This document shows, in pieces, positions 23,641-31,991 of a stretch of DNA of 33,995 nucleotides. The stretch comes from Deltaproteobacteria bacterium (lineage in GTDB: Bacteria > Desulfobacterota > Desulfuromonadia > Desulfuromonadales > JAAYDE01): assembly GCA_012729375.1 (NCBI GenBank), contig JAAYDE010000088.1, positions 1 to 33,995 on the forward strand, given 5' to 3'. The notes beneath the pieces were generated by a model, which saw nothing but the letters and a program-made list of their open reading frames with translations, ran no database searches and had not been told where the DNA came from. A program made the translations under genes and the position numbers. The first letter of the stretch is position 1; each line of letters starts with the position of its first letter.

Positions 23641-24009
23641 ATGAAAAAGATCCTCTTCCCCGGTCGGTCCGTGTTTGTCCATCTGCTTGTCTGCGTTCTG
23701 CTGCTGGGTTTTTCCTGGGTTTATCCCATCTACAGTTCGACGGGTACAATCTACCTTCAGTCTCACGATCTTCTTGTCGCTCCCGTCATCGCCCCCGACC
23801 CCGAGGCCACTCCCGCCAAATCCAACCCCATCACCCAGCAGTTTTCGGCCCCGCTTTTTCTGCCTCTTTCCCAATCCAGTCATTTTCTGACGGTATCGAT
23901 CGGCCAGGTTTCGCTTCAGTACGATCTCGGCCGGATCCCGCCGTCGTTGGCTTATCCAACCCCATTTCAACCTCGTTCTCCTCCCAGCGGCCATACCTTC
24001 GAGATTTAA
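23641..24009 (+). CDS. Small exported protein with a proline-rich tail, unknown function
   Basis: A 122-residue frame. It begins MKK and has a hydrophobic segment at about residues 10-25, so it is either exported or anchored. The remainder is rich in Ser, Pro and aromatic residues, with a tail reading PTPFQPRSPPSGHTFEI. The start at 23641 is supported by AGGAGG ten bases upstream; an ATG at 23602 has no such site. A strong promoter lies upstream. I do not recognise a family. It shares size, leader and a proline-rich end with the divergent 117-residue protein, though I see no clear residue-by-residue homology. A MarR gene follows. Confidence 0.6.
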   Translation: MKKILFPGRSVFVHLLVCVLLLGFSWVYPIYSSTGTIYLQSHDLLVAPVIAPDPEATPAKSNPITQQFSAPLFLPLSQSSHFLTVSIGQVSLQYDLGRIPPSLAYPTPFQPRSPPSGHTFEI

Positions 24010-24351
24010 ACAGTCCGTTTATTCGTTTGCAGGCTTTTTGGCGGCATATCCATACCCTTCCGCCGACGAAAGCTGTTTTCTTTTACAGGAAACTGAAAAG
24101 CCGAAACCTGGTTCCTCGGGCAAAATGTCAAGCTTTTGAAAAGCACAGGCCTTTTCAAAATGCGATTGCCTCTAAAAAATCCAGGTGGTGGGACATAAGA
24201 CCACGGGTTCGATTATCCAGGGCCTGTTTGTACCCCCCACGGGGGATCTGTCTCCGGAACCATGGTCAATAATCCGGGTTGTCCGGCAACTTCTATTTTG
24301 GATGTTTTCGGTCGATTTTTTCAGTCGTAAAAAGGAAAAGGAGAATATTCC
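24010..24351. other. Intergenic region upstream of the MarR gene
   Basis: No gene is evident in these 342 bases. A perfect ten-base inverted repeat, TTTTGAAAAG (24134-24143) and CTTTTCAAAA (24151-24160), has a seven-base spacer. A short C-run/G-run hairpin lies further right, around 24233-24245. No convincing promoter for the MarR gene could be singled out. Confidence 0.4.
24134..24160. repeat. Perfect 10-bp inverted repeat
   Basis: TTTTGAAAAG and CTTTTCAAAA flank the spacer CACAGGC. It is A+T-rich and lacks a T-tail, so it resembles a regulator site more than a terminator. It is 125 bases after the small exported protein and 190 bases before the MarR gene. Confidence 0.45.
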
Positions 24352-24909
24352 ATGATTAACGACAAAGAGGTTGTTTCCTCCGTTGGCGACCCCTCTTCCG
24401 GGGACGTTCCCGGACCGCAACCGCTTCCGAGTGAGTTTGAATTTCAAATACTGAAGTCTTTGCGCCAGATTATACGTGCCATTGAAATCCACTCCCGCAA
24501 GTTGGAACACGATTTTCAGATCACCGGGCCGCAACTCAGTTGCCTGCTGGTCATCCGCGAGAAAGGCCCGATAACGGTCACCCATTTGGCCGAAAAAGTC
24601 TTTCTGAGTCCGGGGACAGTGGTGGGGATTTCGGATCGACTGGAGGAGAAGGATCTGATTCGCCGGGTTCGCAGTAAAAAGGACCGGCGCCTGGTGGAAA
24701 TCGCCATTACCGAAGCGGGAGAAAAGTTGATCGGGCGCACCCCACCCCTTATGCAGCTGGCGCTGAGTACCGCTTTGAAGAAAATGGCCGAGCAGGAAAG
24801 AAGCGATATCGCTCTGGCCCTGGAAAAGCTCGTAGGTCTCATGGGTGCCGGCGAGTTTTCCCAAAACCATGACGATCCCGGCAGGAATGCTCCCCTGAAT
24901 CGAGTTTAG
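24352..24909 (+). CDS. MarR-family transcriptional regulator
   Basis: A 185-residue MarR-type winged helix repressor. After a proline-rich N-terminal extension (residues 1-26), helices lead into the DNA-binding domain: the recognition region AEKVFLSPGTVVGISDRLEE (about 80-99) and the wing RSKKDRRLVEIAITEAG (about 107-123) with the conserved DRR. A charged C-terminal tail of about 25 residues is longer than usual. AAGGAG lies about eight bases before the ATG. MarR proteins dimerise and respond to small ligands, often controlling neighbouring genes; candidates are the two flanking exported proteins. The ligand is unknown. Confidence 0.88.
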   Translation: MINDKEVVSSVGDPSSGDVPGPQPLPSEFEFQILKSLRQIIRAIEIHSRKLEHDFQITGPQLSCLLVIREKGPITVTHLAEKVFLSPGTVVGISDRLEEKDLIRRVRSKKDRRLVEIAITEAGEKLIGRTPPLMQLALSTALKKMAEQERSDIALALEKLVGLMGAGEFSQNHDDPGRNAPLNRV

Positions 24910-25215
24910 CCGGTGTCCATCCGCCAACGCAGAAGGAAACGAGCCCTGTTTTCATGACGGAAGCGAGGAATTTTCCGCCAGGTACGGGAATCCCGCTCTT
25001 GCGCGAAGCCGCACAAAGGATACGTGACGCAAACCGATACACGGCTTGAAGCGGTGATTGCGGAAGAGAGCCATTTCGGGATGGAAACCAGCTTCTTACG
25101 ACAAGATTGGATCTTGTGTCGAAGAATGATTCCCGGAGGTTTGCGGATCTTTTGGCGGAGCCTATCGCCGTTTTGTCCCAAAGCTGGAAGATGAATCGAT
25201 GAAGGGAATGAAAAA
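24910..25215. other. Intergenic region, no gene recognised
   Basis: The 306 bases between the MarR gene and the next small gene contain no convincing gene. Short frames exist on both strands (for example 31 codons from 24954) but lack ribosome-binding sites or recognisable products. The region could hold decayed coding sequence or an unrecognised leader. Confidence 0.4.
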
Positions 25216-25683
25216 ATGAGAAAAAACCTTGTTTTTTTTGCGGCATTTTTAGGTTTGTTTTTAATTGGCGAAGTGCGGGTATCAGCCGATGTCATTTCTG
25301 TTGACGAGGCTCTTGTCGGTACATGGCATATATGTGGTATCTTTGATGAAAACGGCAATTATGTGCCAATAGAAAAAAGCGGATTCAAGGGAAGGCAGTA
25401 TTTTACCTTTGAAAATGATGGGACATTTTCCGCCGTTTTCAACCATGACCAATATCTGAATACATCCTTTTCCGGCACCTACGATTATTCGGAGAGCCGG
25501 AAAACGGGCAACAATCCCTACAAATGGCTCTATTTTATGACCGGCGATCCGGAATCGGTGGTCAACAAGGGGACATCAACCTTCGACCGGAGCCGTTTGG
25601 AGTTTATTTTTCAATTTATAGATTTTAATGGAAAAATGTTGCTTTATGATGGTCTTTCGCGATTGTATTATGAAAAAAGATAG
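25216..25683 (+). CDS. Exported small beta-rich protein, unknown function
   Basis: A 155-residue protein with a clear signal peptide (MRKNLVFFAAFLGLFLIGE, cleavage probably after SA at about residue 24). The mature part looks lipocalin-like: an LVGTWHICGIFDENG opening (about 33-47), then FTFENDGTFSAVF and a FSGTYDY strand, typical of small beta-barrels that begin with a GTW motif. No lipobox cysteine is visible, so it should be free in the periplasm. AAGGGA precedes the ATG by eight bases. Its codons are more A+T-rich than those of its neighbours. The ligand is unknown. Confidence 0.7.
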   Translation: MRKNLVFFAAFLGLFLIGEVRVSADVISVDEALVGTWHICGIFDENGNYVPIEKSGFKGRQYFTFENDGTFSAVFNHDQYLNTSFSGTYDYSESRKTGNNPYKWLYFMTGDPESVVNKGTSTFDRSRLEFIFQFIDFNGKMLLYDGLSRLYYEKR

Positions 25684-25748
25684 GTGGTTTCGGGATTATG
25701 CCGAGGCCCAACCTGGTTCAGGGGCAAAAAGATTGAAATGACCCAAAA

Positions 25749-26276
25749 ATGACCCCAATGCCGATTTTGCCGCACATCAACAACATCATCCTGGTCGGTA
25801 TGCCGGGGTCCGGGAAAAGCACCGTCGGCGTGATTCTGGCGAAATTCTGCGGACGCGGTTTCATTGACACCGACATTCTCATCCAGCAGGCCGAGGGAGG
25901 TACTCTGCAGGAGATTATCGATGGCCGGGGCTACTTGGAGTTGCGCCGTATCGAAGAGCAGATCCTCCTCGGCCTGAACTGCAGCCGCCATGTGGTGGCG
26001 ACCGGCGGCAGTGCCGTGTACAGTGCTGCCGCGATGGCCCATCTTAAGGCGCAAGGGGTGGTGGTTTTTCTTCATGTGGAACTGGCGGAACTGCAGCGGC
26101 GGGTCAAGAATTTCGCCGTCCGCGGCATTGCCGGACGCCCCGGCCAGGATTTCACTTCCCTGTATCGCGAAAGATATCCCCTTTATGAACAATACGCCGA
26201 TATCGTCATCCCCTGCGGGAAGCGATCGCCGGAGGAACTTTGCGAACTCATCCGCAAGCAGTTGATCCCAGCTTGA
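25749..26276 (+). CDS. Shikimate-kinase-family protein
   Basis: A 175-residue P-loop kinase of the shikimate kinase type. Walker A is GMPGSGKST (17-25), the DxD pair is D40 and D42, R66-R67 follow, and the lid and C-terminal Arg residues occur in RGIAGRP (125-131) and RERYPLY (140-146). The shikimate-binding GGG motif reads G86-G87-S88. That change, and the lack of nearby aromatic-pathway genes, leave room for another substrate. The start at 25749 lacks a clear ribosome-binding site, and an ATG at 25758 is possible. It lies 28 bases before the SurE-family gene and is likely co-transcribed with it. Confidence 0.75.
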   Translation: MTPMPILPHINNIILVGMPGSGKSTVGVILAKFCGRGFIDTDILIQQAEGGTLQEIIDGRGYLELRRIEEQILLGLNCSRHVVATGGSAVYSAAAMAHLKAQGVVVFLHVELAELQRRVKNFAVRGIAGRPGQDFTSLYRERYPLYEQYADIVIPCGKRSPEELCELIRKQLIPA

Positions 26277-26304
26277 AAACTTGGAAAAATTAAAAGAATA
26301 CGGT

Positions 26305-27081
26305 ATGGAAATCCTCCTGACCAATGACGACAGCCACCGTTCCCCCCTTTTCGGATTCATCATCGACAAACTCGACGCTCTGGGACGTCTGACCGTCGTC
26401 GTTCCCAAGGAGGAGCAGAGCTGGACCGGCAAATCGATCACCCGCTTCAAGCATCTCTATGTGGACGAGATCCGGCTTTTCGGCAGGAACGCCTTTTGCC
26501 TCGACGGCACTCCGGCCGATTGTATCAACTGGGGGATCTATCATCTTTTTGAGGAACGCCGCCCCGATCTGGTGGTTTCGGGAATCAACATCGGCGTCAA
26601 CACCGGCATCGGTTTCGCTCTTTCCTCCGGCACCATCGGCGCCTGTCTCGAGGCCAATATCGCCTCGCTGCCGGCTGTCGCTCTGTCCCAGGATTTCGAT
26701 AGCGCCTCTTTCCGCCAGTGGCTGGGAAAACGCTCCCTCCCGGAAGGAGTGCTGGTGCGCCTCAAGGAGCAGACCGCCTTTCTTTTGGACCGGGTTTTCG
26801 ATCATCTTCAGGAACGCCGGGGCTTCTTTGCCCGGCCGGTGACGTGGAATATCAACCTTCCCTTCGCGGCCAGAGGCGACTGGCGGCTGATCGATGCCTA
26901 TCTGGGGCATACCTGGTACGCCTCCTGCTTCCGCCGCGCCGGCGACCGCTTTTACCACGACCTCGATCCGCCGCGGGAGGACCCCCGCGCCGGCGCTGAC
27001 GGTGCCGTGGTCCGTTCCGGCCATGTCAGCATCACCGAAATCGACATTCGCAATCTCGGCCGGTCCCCCGCCGGTGAGTGA
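26305..27081 (+). CDS. surE: SurE-family 5'/3'-nucleotidase
   Basis: A 258-residue SurE-type phosphatase, which removes phosphate from nucleoside monophosphates. The metal ligands match standard positions: D8 and D9 in LLTNDD, S39 in EEQSWTG and N95 in SGINIG. The loop SSGTIGACLEA follows. The surroundings differ from textbook SurE (NDDSHRSP in place of NDDGxxxxG), so it may belong to a divergent subgroup. The ATG at 26305 is chosen to begin at the conserved first strand; a TTG at 26281 would add eight residues. Elsewhere surE often sits with pcm or other stress genes, but here it follows a kinase-like gene and precedes proS. Confidence 0.85.
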   Translation: MEILLTNDDSHRSPLFGFIIDKLDALGRLTVVVPKEEQSWTGKSITRFKHLYVDEIRLFGRNAFCLDGTPADCINWGIYHLFEERRPDLVVSGINIGVNTGIGFALSSGTIGACLEANIASLPAVALSQDFDSASFRQWLGKRSLPEGVLVRLKEQTAFLLDRVFDHLQERRGFFARPVTWNINLPFAARGDWRLIDAYLGHTWYASCFRRAGDRFYHDLDPPREDPRAGADGAVVRSGHVSITEIDIRNLGRSPAGE

Positions 27082-27213
27082 CGCCCGCTCCGCTAAAGCC
27101 CCTTGCAATTGCGCTTTCGATAGGCTAATTTTCCGCTACGGCAGCCCGCACAAAGGGGCGCCGATTTACCGATATACTTTTGCCATAATCCCTGATCTTT
27201 CCGAGGATCGCTC

Positions 27214-28926
27214 ATGCGCTATTCCCAATATCTGCTTCCCACAACCAAGGAAACCCCCGCCGATGCCGAGATCGTCAGCCATCAGTTGATGCTGCGGGCC
27301 GGCATGATCCGCAAGGTGGCGGCGGGCATCTACAACTATCTCCCTTTAGGGCTGCGCTCCCTGCGCAAAGTGGAGCAGATCATCCGTGAGGAGATGAACC
27401 GGGCCGGCGCCATCGAGCTGTTGATGCCGATGGTGGTGCCGGGGGAATTGTGGCGGGAATCGGGGCGCTGGGACAAATACGGCAAGGAACTGCTGCGTCT
27501 CAAAGACCGCAAGGAAGGCGAATTCTGCCTCGGCCCCACCCACGAAGAGGTGGTCACCGATATCATCCGCAACACGCTTCGCTCCTATCGCCAGCTGCCT
27601 CTCAATCTCTACCAGATACAGACCAAGTTCCGCGACGAAATCCGTCCCCGCTTCGGTCTCATGCGCGGGCGGGAGTTTATCATGAAGGATGCCTATTCCT
27701 TTGATGTGGACGAGGAAGGGGCAAACAAGGCCTATGAAAAGATGTTCCAGGCCTATTGCCGCATCTTCGAACGCTGCGGCCTGGAATTCCGCGCGGTGGA
27801 GGCCGATTCCGGAGCTATCGGCGGATCCTATTCCCACGAGTTTATGGTCTTGGCCGAGTCCGGAGAGGATGCCATCGTCTCCTGCGATTCCTGCCGATAT
27901 GCCGCCAACATCGAAAAGGCGGAGCTGGCGTCTCCCGCCGGTGAAACGCCGCCCCCGGCCCAGGAACTGCGCCGGGTGTTGACGCCGGCCCGCAGGACCA
28001 TTGAAGAGGTTGCCGCCTATCTGAAGATTCCCGTGACCTCTCTGATCAAGACCCTGATCATGCACACCGACAAGGGGGAGAAGGTGGCGGTGCTGCTGCG
28101 CGGCGACCGCGAGCTGAACACCATAAAGCTTTGTCGGTTGCTCGATTGCACCTGGGTGGAGATGGCTCCGGAGGAGGTGGTGCTGGCCCTGACCGGAGGC
28201 CCGGTCGGTTTTTCCGGCCCGGTTGGGCTCAAGATGCGCATCCTGGCCGATCAGGAAGTCCGCTTGATGGGCGATTTTACCGTCGGCGCCAATGAAAAGG
28301 ATTGGCATCTGTGCGGCGCCAACCTGGAGCGGGATTTCCAGGTGGAGCGGTTCGCCGATCTGCGGTCGGCCGCCGCCGGCGACGACTGCCCGCGCTGCTC
28401 TGGCAAACTGGAAATCTGGCGGGGAATCGAGGTCGGCCATGTTTTTAAGCTGGGCACCAAGTATTCGGCGGCGATGGGCGCCAGGGTTCTTGACGACAAA
28501 GGGGAGGAGATCACCCTGATCATGGGCTGTTACGGAATCGGCGTGGGGCGCACGGTGGCCGCCGCGATCGAGCAGAACCACGACGCCAACGGCATCGCCT
28601 TCCCCCTGCCGATCGCTCCTTTCCAGGTTATGATCACCGCTGTTAATCCCAATCAGGAGATGATCCGCGAAGCGGCGGAAAAACTTTACGGCGAGTTGCA
28701 GGACCTCGGCATCGAAGTCCTTTACGACGATCGCGACGAGAGGCCGGGAAGCAAATTCAAGGACGCCGATCTGATCGGTATTCCGCTGCGGGTCACCGTC
28801 GGTGAACGGGGGCTCAAGAACGGCGAACTTGAGCTCCAGGAACGGCGCAGCGGCGTCAGAACCATGCTGCCGGTGACGGAAGCTGCGGGACGTCTGGCGG
28901 CGCTGGTTGGTAACGGCCTGGCCTGA
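27214..28926 (+). CDS. proS: Prolyl-tRNA synthetase
   Basis: A 570-residue class II synthetase that charges tRNA-Pro. It is of the bacterial type, with the editing insertion between motifs 2 and 3 (about residues 225-405). Motif 2 reads FRDEIRPRFGLMRGREF (from about 139) and motif 3 GCYGIGVGRTV (from about 437); the C-terminal anticodon-binding domain starts near 465. Length is normal. The 132-base gap upstream probably holds its promoter, but no single candidate is convincing. It starts the proS - DUF4388 gene - pyrF - rlmB run. Confidence 0.95.
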   Translation: MRYSQYLLPTTKETPADAEIVSHQLMLRAGMIRKVAAGIYNYLPLGLRSLRKVEQIIREEMNRAGAIELLMPMVVPGELWRESGRWDKYGKELLRLKDRKEGEFCLGPTHEEVVTDIIRNTLRSYRQLPLNLYQIQTKFRDEIRPRFGLMRGREFIMKDAYSFDVDEEGANKAYEKMFQAYCRIFERCGLEFRAVEADSGAIGGSYSHEFMVLAESGEDAIVSCDSCRYAANIEKAELASPAGETPPPAQELRRVLTPARRTIEEVAAYLKIPVTSLIKTLIMHTDKGEKVAVLLRGDRELNTIKLCRLLDCTWVEMAPEEVVLALTGGPVGFSGPVGLKMRILADQEVRLMGDFTVGANEKDWHLCGANLERDFQVERFADLRSAAAGDDCPRCSGKLEIWRGIEVGHVFKLGTKYSAAMGARVLDDKGEEITLIMGCYGIGVGRTVAAAIEQNHDANGIAFPLPIAPFQVMITAVNPNQEMIREAAEKLYGELQDLGIEVLYDDRDERPGSKFKDADLIGIPLRVTVGERGLKNGELELQERRSGVRTMLPVTEAAGRLAALVGNGLA

Positions 28927-28976
28927 ACCGAACCCTTCCCAACCTCCGGGTTTTCTCCTTAGGTGCTGAAAAATCC

Positions 28977-30203
28977 ATGACATTACTGCAGTTGGATGGC
29001 AACAACCGATTCACGCTGCCCCACCGGGTGGCCAAGGAGCTTGGAGTTTCCCAACTGGGACTCGATTCCTGGTCGGACCGCCACCTTTTGCTGACCGTTC
29101 CCGCCGCCGATGGCAAGCCGATTCTGGCCGGCACCCTCGGCGAGTTGACGGTGGGGGACCTGCTCTCATTTTTCAACATGTTCCGCAAAACGGGGGTGCT
29201 TTGTTTTAATTTCCCCGGAGGCAAAAAGGAGATCTTTTTCCAGCTGGGGGAGATTGTCTTTGCTACCAGCACCTTTTCTGAAGACGACCTTGGGGAAATT
29301 CTTTACAGCTTGGGTCATGTCGGCCGTGAAACCCTTGAAAACGCCCGCAATTTCTCCAAAGGCAAGGCTTTTCTGGGAAAGCTTCTGGTGGATCGGGGGA
29401 CGATAAGCGCCAAGGATCTGTGGCAGGTCACGCGCTATCAGGTGGAAAACATCCTTTACAGTCTATTTCAATCCTCCTTGGGAGGGTTTTGTTTTTTTTG
29501 CAGAGCCTTGCCGGAGGATGAGATTGTGCGCCTTTCCATGAGCACCCAGAACCTGATCATGGAAGGGTTGCGGCGCGTCGATGAGCGGGCTTTATTCATG
29601 CGCACCCTGAAATCGCTGGACGCGGCGACCTGCTTTGTCGCCGAAAAAGCCCCTTTGGGCGAGGCGGAAAAGCGGTTGCTGACAATCATCCGCGAAGAAG
29701 GCGGTCAGGTCCGTCAGGTGATTCGCAAATGCGGCAGCGGCGAATTCGAAGGGCTCCAGCTTCTCTATCAGCTGGTGCAAAAAGGCGCCGTGGAGGTGGA
29801 GCAGCCTTTGCCCAAAAAGCCGCAAGGGGAACTCGCCGACCTGATGACGGTCTTCAACGAAGCTCTGGCGCTGCTGTTCCGGCGCATAGTGGCAGTCAAC
29901 CCCCGTTTCCATGATGAGGTGACTCTTTTTCTCCACGGCATTCCCCAGCCTTATTCCTATGTTTTCCGGGGGGCGGAGTTTTTTGAGGATGGCACTTTGA
30001 ATGGCGGGGTCATTCTGGCCAATCTAGAGGGGTTGGAAGAAGGAAACAAAGCCAAGCTGCTGGCGGATGCCTGCGCCGAACTTATATGCATGGAAAGTTC
30101 TGCGGCGCTGCGGGACCTCGGAGCGGTCGAATCGAGTGAACTGGCCGAACGGGTCCAGCAGACCACGCAATTGGCCAAAAGGATGATCGAGGTGGGCAAA
30201 TGA
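28977..30203 (+). CDS. DUF4388 (PATAN-type) protein
   Basis: A 408-residue cytoplasmic protein. Residues about 50-95 (AGTLGELTVGDLLSFFNMFRK through FFQLGEIVFA) form a DUF4388/PATAN domain, found in signalling proteins of deltaproteobacteria-like bacteria. Helical repeats follow to about 260, then a less clear C-terminal domain. The first 40 residues (LDGNNRFTLPHRVAKELGV) look like an AbrB-type beta-hairpin unit, which would make this a fusion; that is inference. The gene overlaps pyrF by four bases (ATGA), so it is translationally coupled to it. The function is unknown. Confidence 0.75.
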   Translation: MTLLQLDGNNRFTLPHRVAKELGVSQLGLDSWSDRHLLLTVPAADGKPILAGTLGELTVGDLLSFFNMFRKTGVLCFNFPGGKKEIFFQLGEIVFATSTFSEDDLGEILYSLGHVGRETLENARNFSKGKAFLGKLLVDRGTISAKDLWQVTRYQVENILYSLFQSSLGGFCFFCRALPEDEIVRLSMSTQNLIMEGLRRVDERALFMRTLKSLDAATCFVAEKAPLGEAEKRLLTIIREEGGQVRQVIRKCGSGEFEGLQLLYQLVQKGAVEVEQPLPKKPQGELADLMTVFNEALALLFRRIVAVNPRFHDEVTLFLHGIPQPYSYVFRGAEFFEDGTLNGGVILANLEGLEEGNKAKLLADACAELICMESSAALRDLGAVESSELAERVQQTTQLAKRMIEVGK

Positions 30204-30928
30204 TGGATAAAGCGCGGCGGAAACTGATCTTCGCTCTGGATGTGGAAACCTTGTCGGAAGCCAAGCACTGGGTGACCCGGCTGCGCGGCAGGGTGGGGCT
30301 GTTCAAGGTCGGCAAACAGCTTTTCACCCGCTGCGGACCCGAGGCGGTGGGCATGATCCGGGATCAGGGCGGCGACGTTTTTCTCGATCTCAAATACCAC
30401 GACATTCCCAACACTGTCGCCAAAGCTGCCGTTGAGGCTTCCCGCCTTGGCGTGAAGATGTTCAACCTTCATGCTCTGGGCGGCAAGGAGATGATGTCCG
30501 CCACCGCTGCGGCGCTCAGCGAGCATTGGGAAGGCCGGGGGAAACCGCTTCTTTTGGCCGTCACGATTCTGACTTCCATGTCTGCCGAAGCGTTGCGGGA
30601 GGTAGGCATCCCCTCGTCGCCCGAAGAGATGGTACCCCGCCTCGCCCAGCTCGCCAAGCAAGCGGGTCTCGATGGCGTCGTTGCTTCACCCCGGGAGATC
30701 GCCCTGATCCGTGGTGTTTGCGGCCCCGACTTCGTCATCGTCACCCCGGGAGTGCGGCCGCTGAATGCCGCTGCCGACGATCAGAAACGCATTGCGACCC
30801 CCGCACAGGCGGTCCGCGCCGGCGCCGATTACCTGGTGGTAGGGCGCCCCATCGCCACAGCCGCTGATCCGGAGGGCGCCGCCTTGTCCATTGTCGAGGA
30901 AATAGCGGCGGTCATGGAGGCATTTTAA
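30200..30928 (+). CDS. pyrF: Orotidine 5'-phosphate decarboxylase
   Basis: A 242-residue enzyme for the last step of UMP synthesis. The catalytic Asp-Lys-Asp array is D63, K65 and D68 in FLDLKYHDIPNT, and the phosphate-binding segment near the C-terminus is YLVVGRPI. Length is normal. Two ATGs, at 30200 and 30203, can start it; the first overlaps the DUF4388 stop codon. rlmB follows after two bases, so these three genes are one operon. Confidence 0.94.
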   Translation: MMDKARRKLIFALDVETLSEAKHWVTRLRGRVGLFKVGKQLFTRCGPEAVGMIRDQGGDVFLDLKYHDIPNTVAKAAVEASRLGVKMFNLHALGGKEMMSATAAALSEHWEGRGKPLLLAVTILTSMSAEALREVGIPSSPEEMVPRLAQLAKQAGLDGVVASPREIALIRGVCGPDFVIVTPGVRPLNAAADDQKRIATPAQAVRAGADYLVVGRPIATAADPEGAALSIVEEIAAVMEAF

Positions 30929-30930
30929 CC

Positions 30931-31671
30931 GTGACCGATGTGGTCTGCGGCATCCATTCCGTCGAACACGAACTTCAGGCCGGCGGACGTCAGCCGCGGG
31001 AACTCTGTTATGTGCTTCCCCTCTCCCCACGGGTGCAGGGGCTGGTTTCCCAAGCGCACCTGGCGGGTTTGCCGGTGCGGGAAATATGCAAACAGGATCT
31101 GGATGCCCTGGTCGGCACCGCCCACCACCAGGGGGTGGCCCTGGTCGTGGAGCCTTTTATTTTTGCTTCCTGGCAGCAACTGATAGATCTTTGCCGCCAG
31201 CGGGGAGCGGGGAACAATCTGGTTCTGTTTCTCGACAGCATTACCGACCCGAGGAATTTCGGCGCCATTTTACGCAGCGCCGACGCCGCCGGCTGCCGCG
31301 GCGTGATCATTGCCAAAGACCGTTCCTGTCCCGTCACCGGCGTGGTGCACAAGGCATCGAGCGGTGCTCTGGCCCATCTCCCTGTCTGCCGTGTCACCAA
31401 CCTGGGCCGTGCCATGGCGGATTTGAAGAAGGAGGGTTTTTGGGTCTACGGGCTTGCCGCCGAAGGCTCCATCTCCCTTTACCGCCAGGATTTGCGGGGG
31501 GATATAGCCCTGGTAGTGGGTTGCGAAGGGAAAGGGCTGCGGCCGCAGATCCGCAAAGCCTGCGATGCCCTGCTGGCGATTCCCATGGCGGGGAATGTCT
31601 CGTCCCTGAACGTTTCGGTGGCGTCCTCCGTCGCCCTGTTCGAGGCGGTGCGGCAACGTTCCAGGGGGTGA
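30931..31671 (+). CDS. rlmB: 23S rRNA 2'-O-methyltransferase RlmB-like (SpoU/TrmH family)
   Basis: A 246-residue SPOUT methyltransferase. After a substrate-binding N-terminal domain (1-80) it has the three SpoU motifs: LDSITDPRNFGAILRSADA (about 101-119), LVVGCEGKGLRP (about 193-204) and IPMAGNVSSLNVSVASSVAL (about 214-233), which build the trefoil knot that binds S-adenosylmethionine. RlmB methylates the ribose of a guanosine in 23S rRNA; a TrmH-like tRNA target is possible. It starts with GTG two bases after pyrF. The gene is complete, yet a second, diverged copy of its last 50 codons lies 1.3 kb downstream. Confidence 0.85.
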   Translation: MTDVVCGIHSVEHELQAGGRQPRELCYVLPLSPRVQGLVSQAHLAGLPVREICKQDLDALVGTAHHQGVALVVEPFIFASWQQLIDLCRQRGAGNNLVLFLDSITDPRNFGAILRSADAAGCRGVIIAKDRSCPVTGVVHKASSGALAHLPVCRVTNLGRAMADLKKEGFWVYGLAAEGSISLYRQDLRGDIALVVGCEGKGLRPQIRKACDALLAIPMAGNVSSLNVSVASSVALFEAVRQRSRG

Positions 31672-31991
31672 CCCGCGTCTCTGCTCCCCCATCTTCCCTT
31701 GATCCGGCCCCAAAGCGGTTCTTTATCCGGCTTGGAGCATTCCCTGCTGAAAAATTGAAAAAATTAGCTTTATTCACCTTTTCAACTGCGACGAAAAATT
31801 CAGAAAATCCGGATTACCGACAAGTGGCCTTCGAAAATGAAAACATGAAACCCTTTTCAGCTGTCCCCAAATGGTTCTGTCGAGGGCCATATTTCTTGGC
31901 TAAAAGGGTCGGATCCTGTCGTCTAAAGGCAGGGTTGAAAGCAGCGTTTTCAGTGTGCTGAACAGTTGCCAAGGGGAGAACATCGACTGTC
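31672..31991. other. A+T-rich intergenic region before the acetyltransferase gene
   Basis: Composition drops from G+C-rich to A+T-rich about 70 bases after rlmB ends. A seven-base inverted repeat, TTGAAAA (31755-31761) and TTTTCAA (31779-31785), lies here. No gene, promoter or terminator could be supported. It may mark the left edge of an acquired segment. Confidence 0.45.

Noticed and set aside
24939..25190. GEMM-like or other riboswitch before the small beta-rich protein gene (GACGCAAACC at about 25026)
   Set aside because: Only short motif fragments match; no consistent stems or terminator could be drawn.
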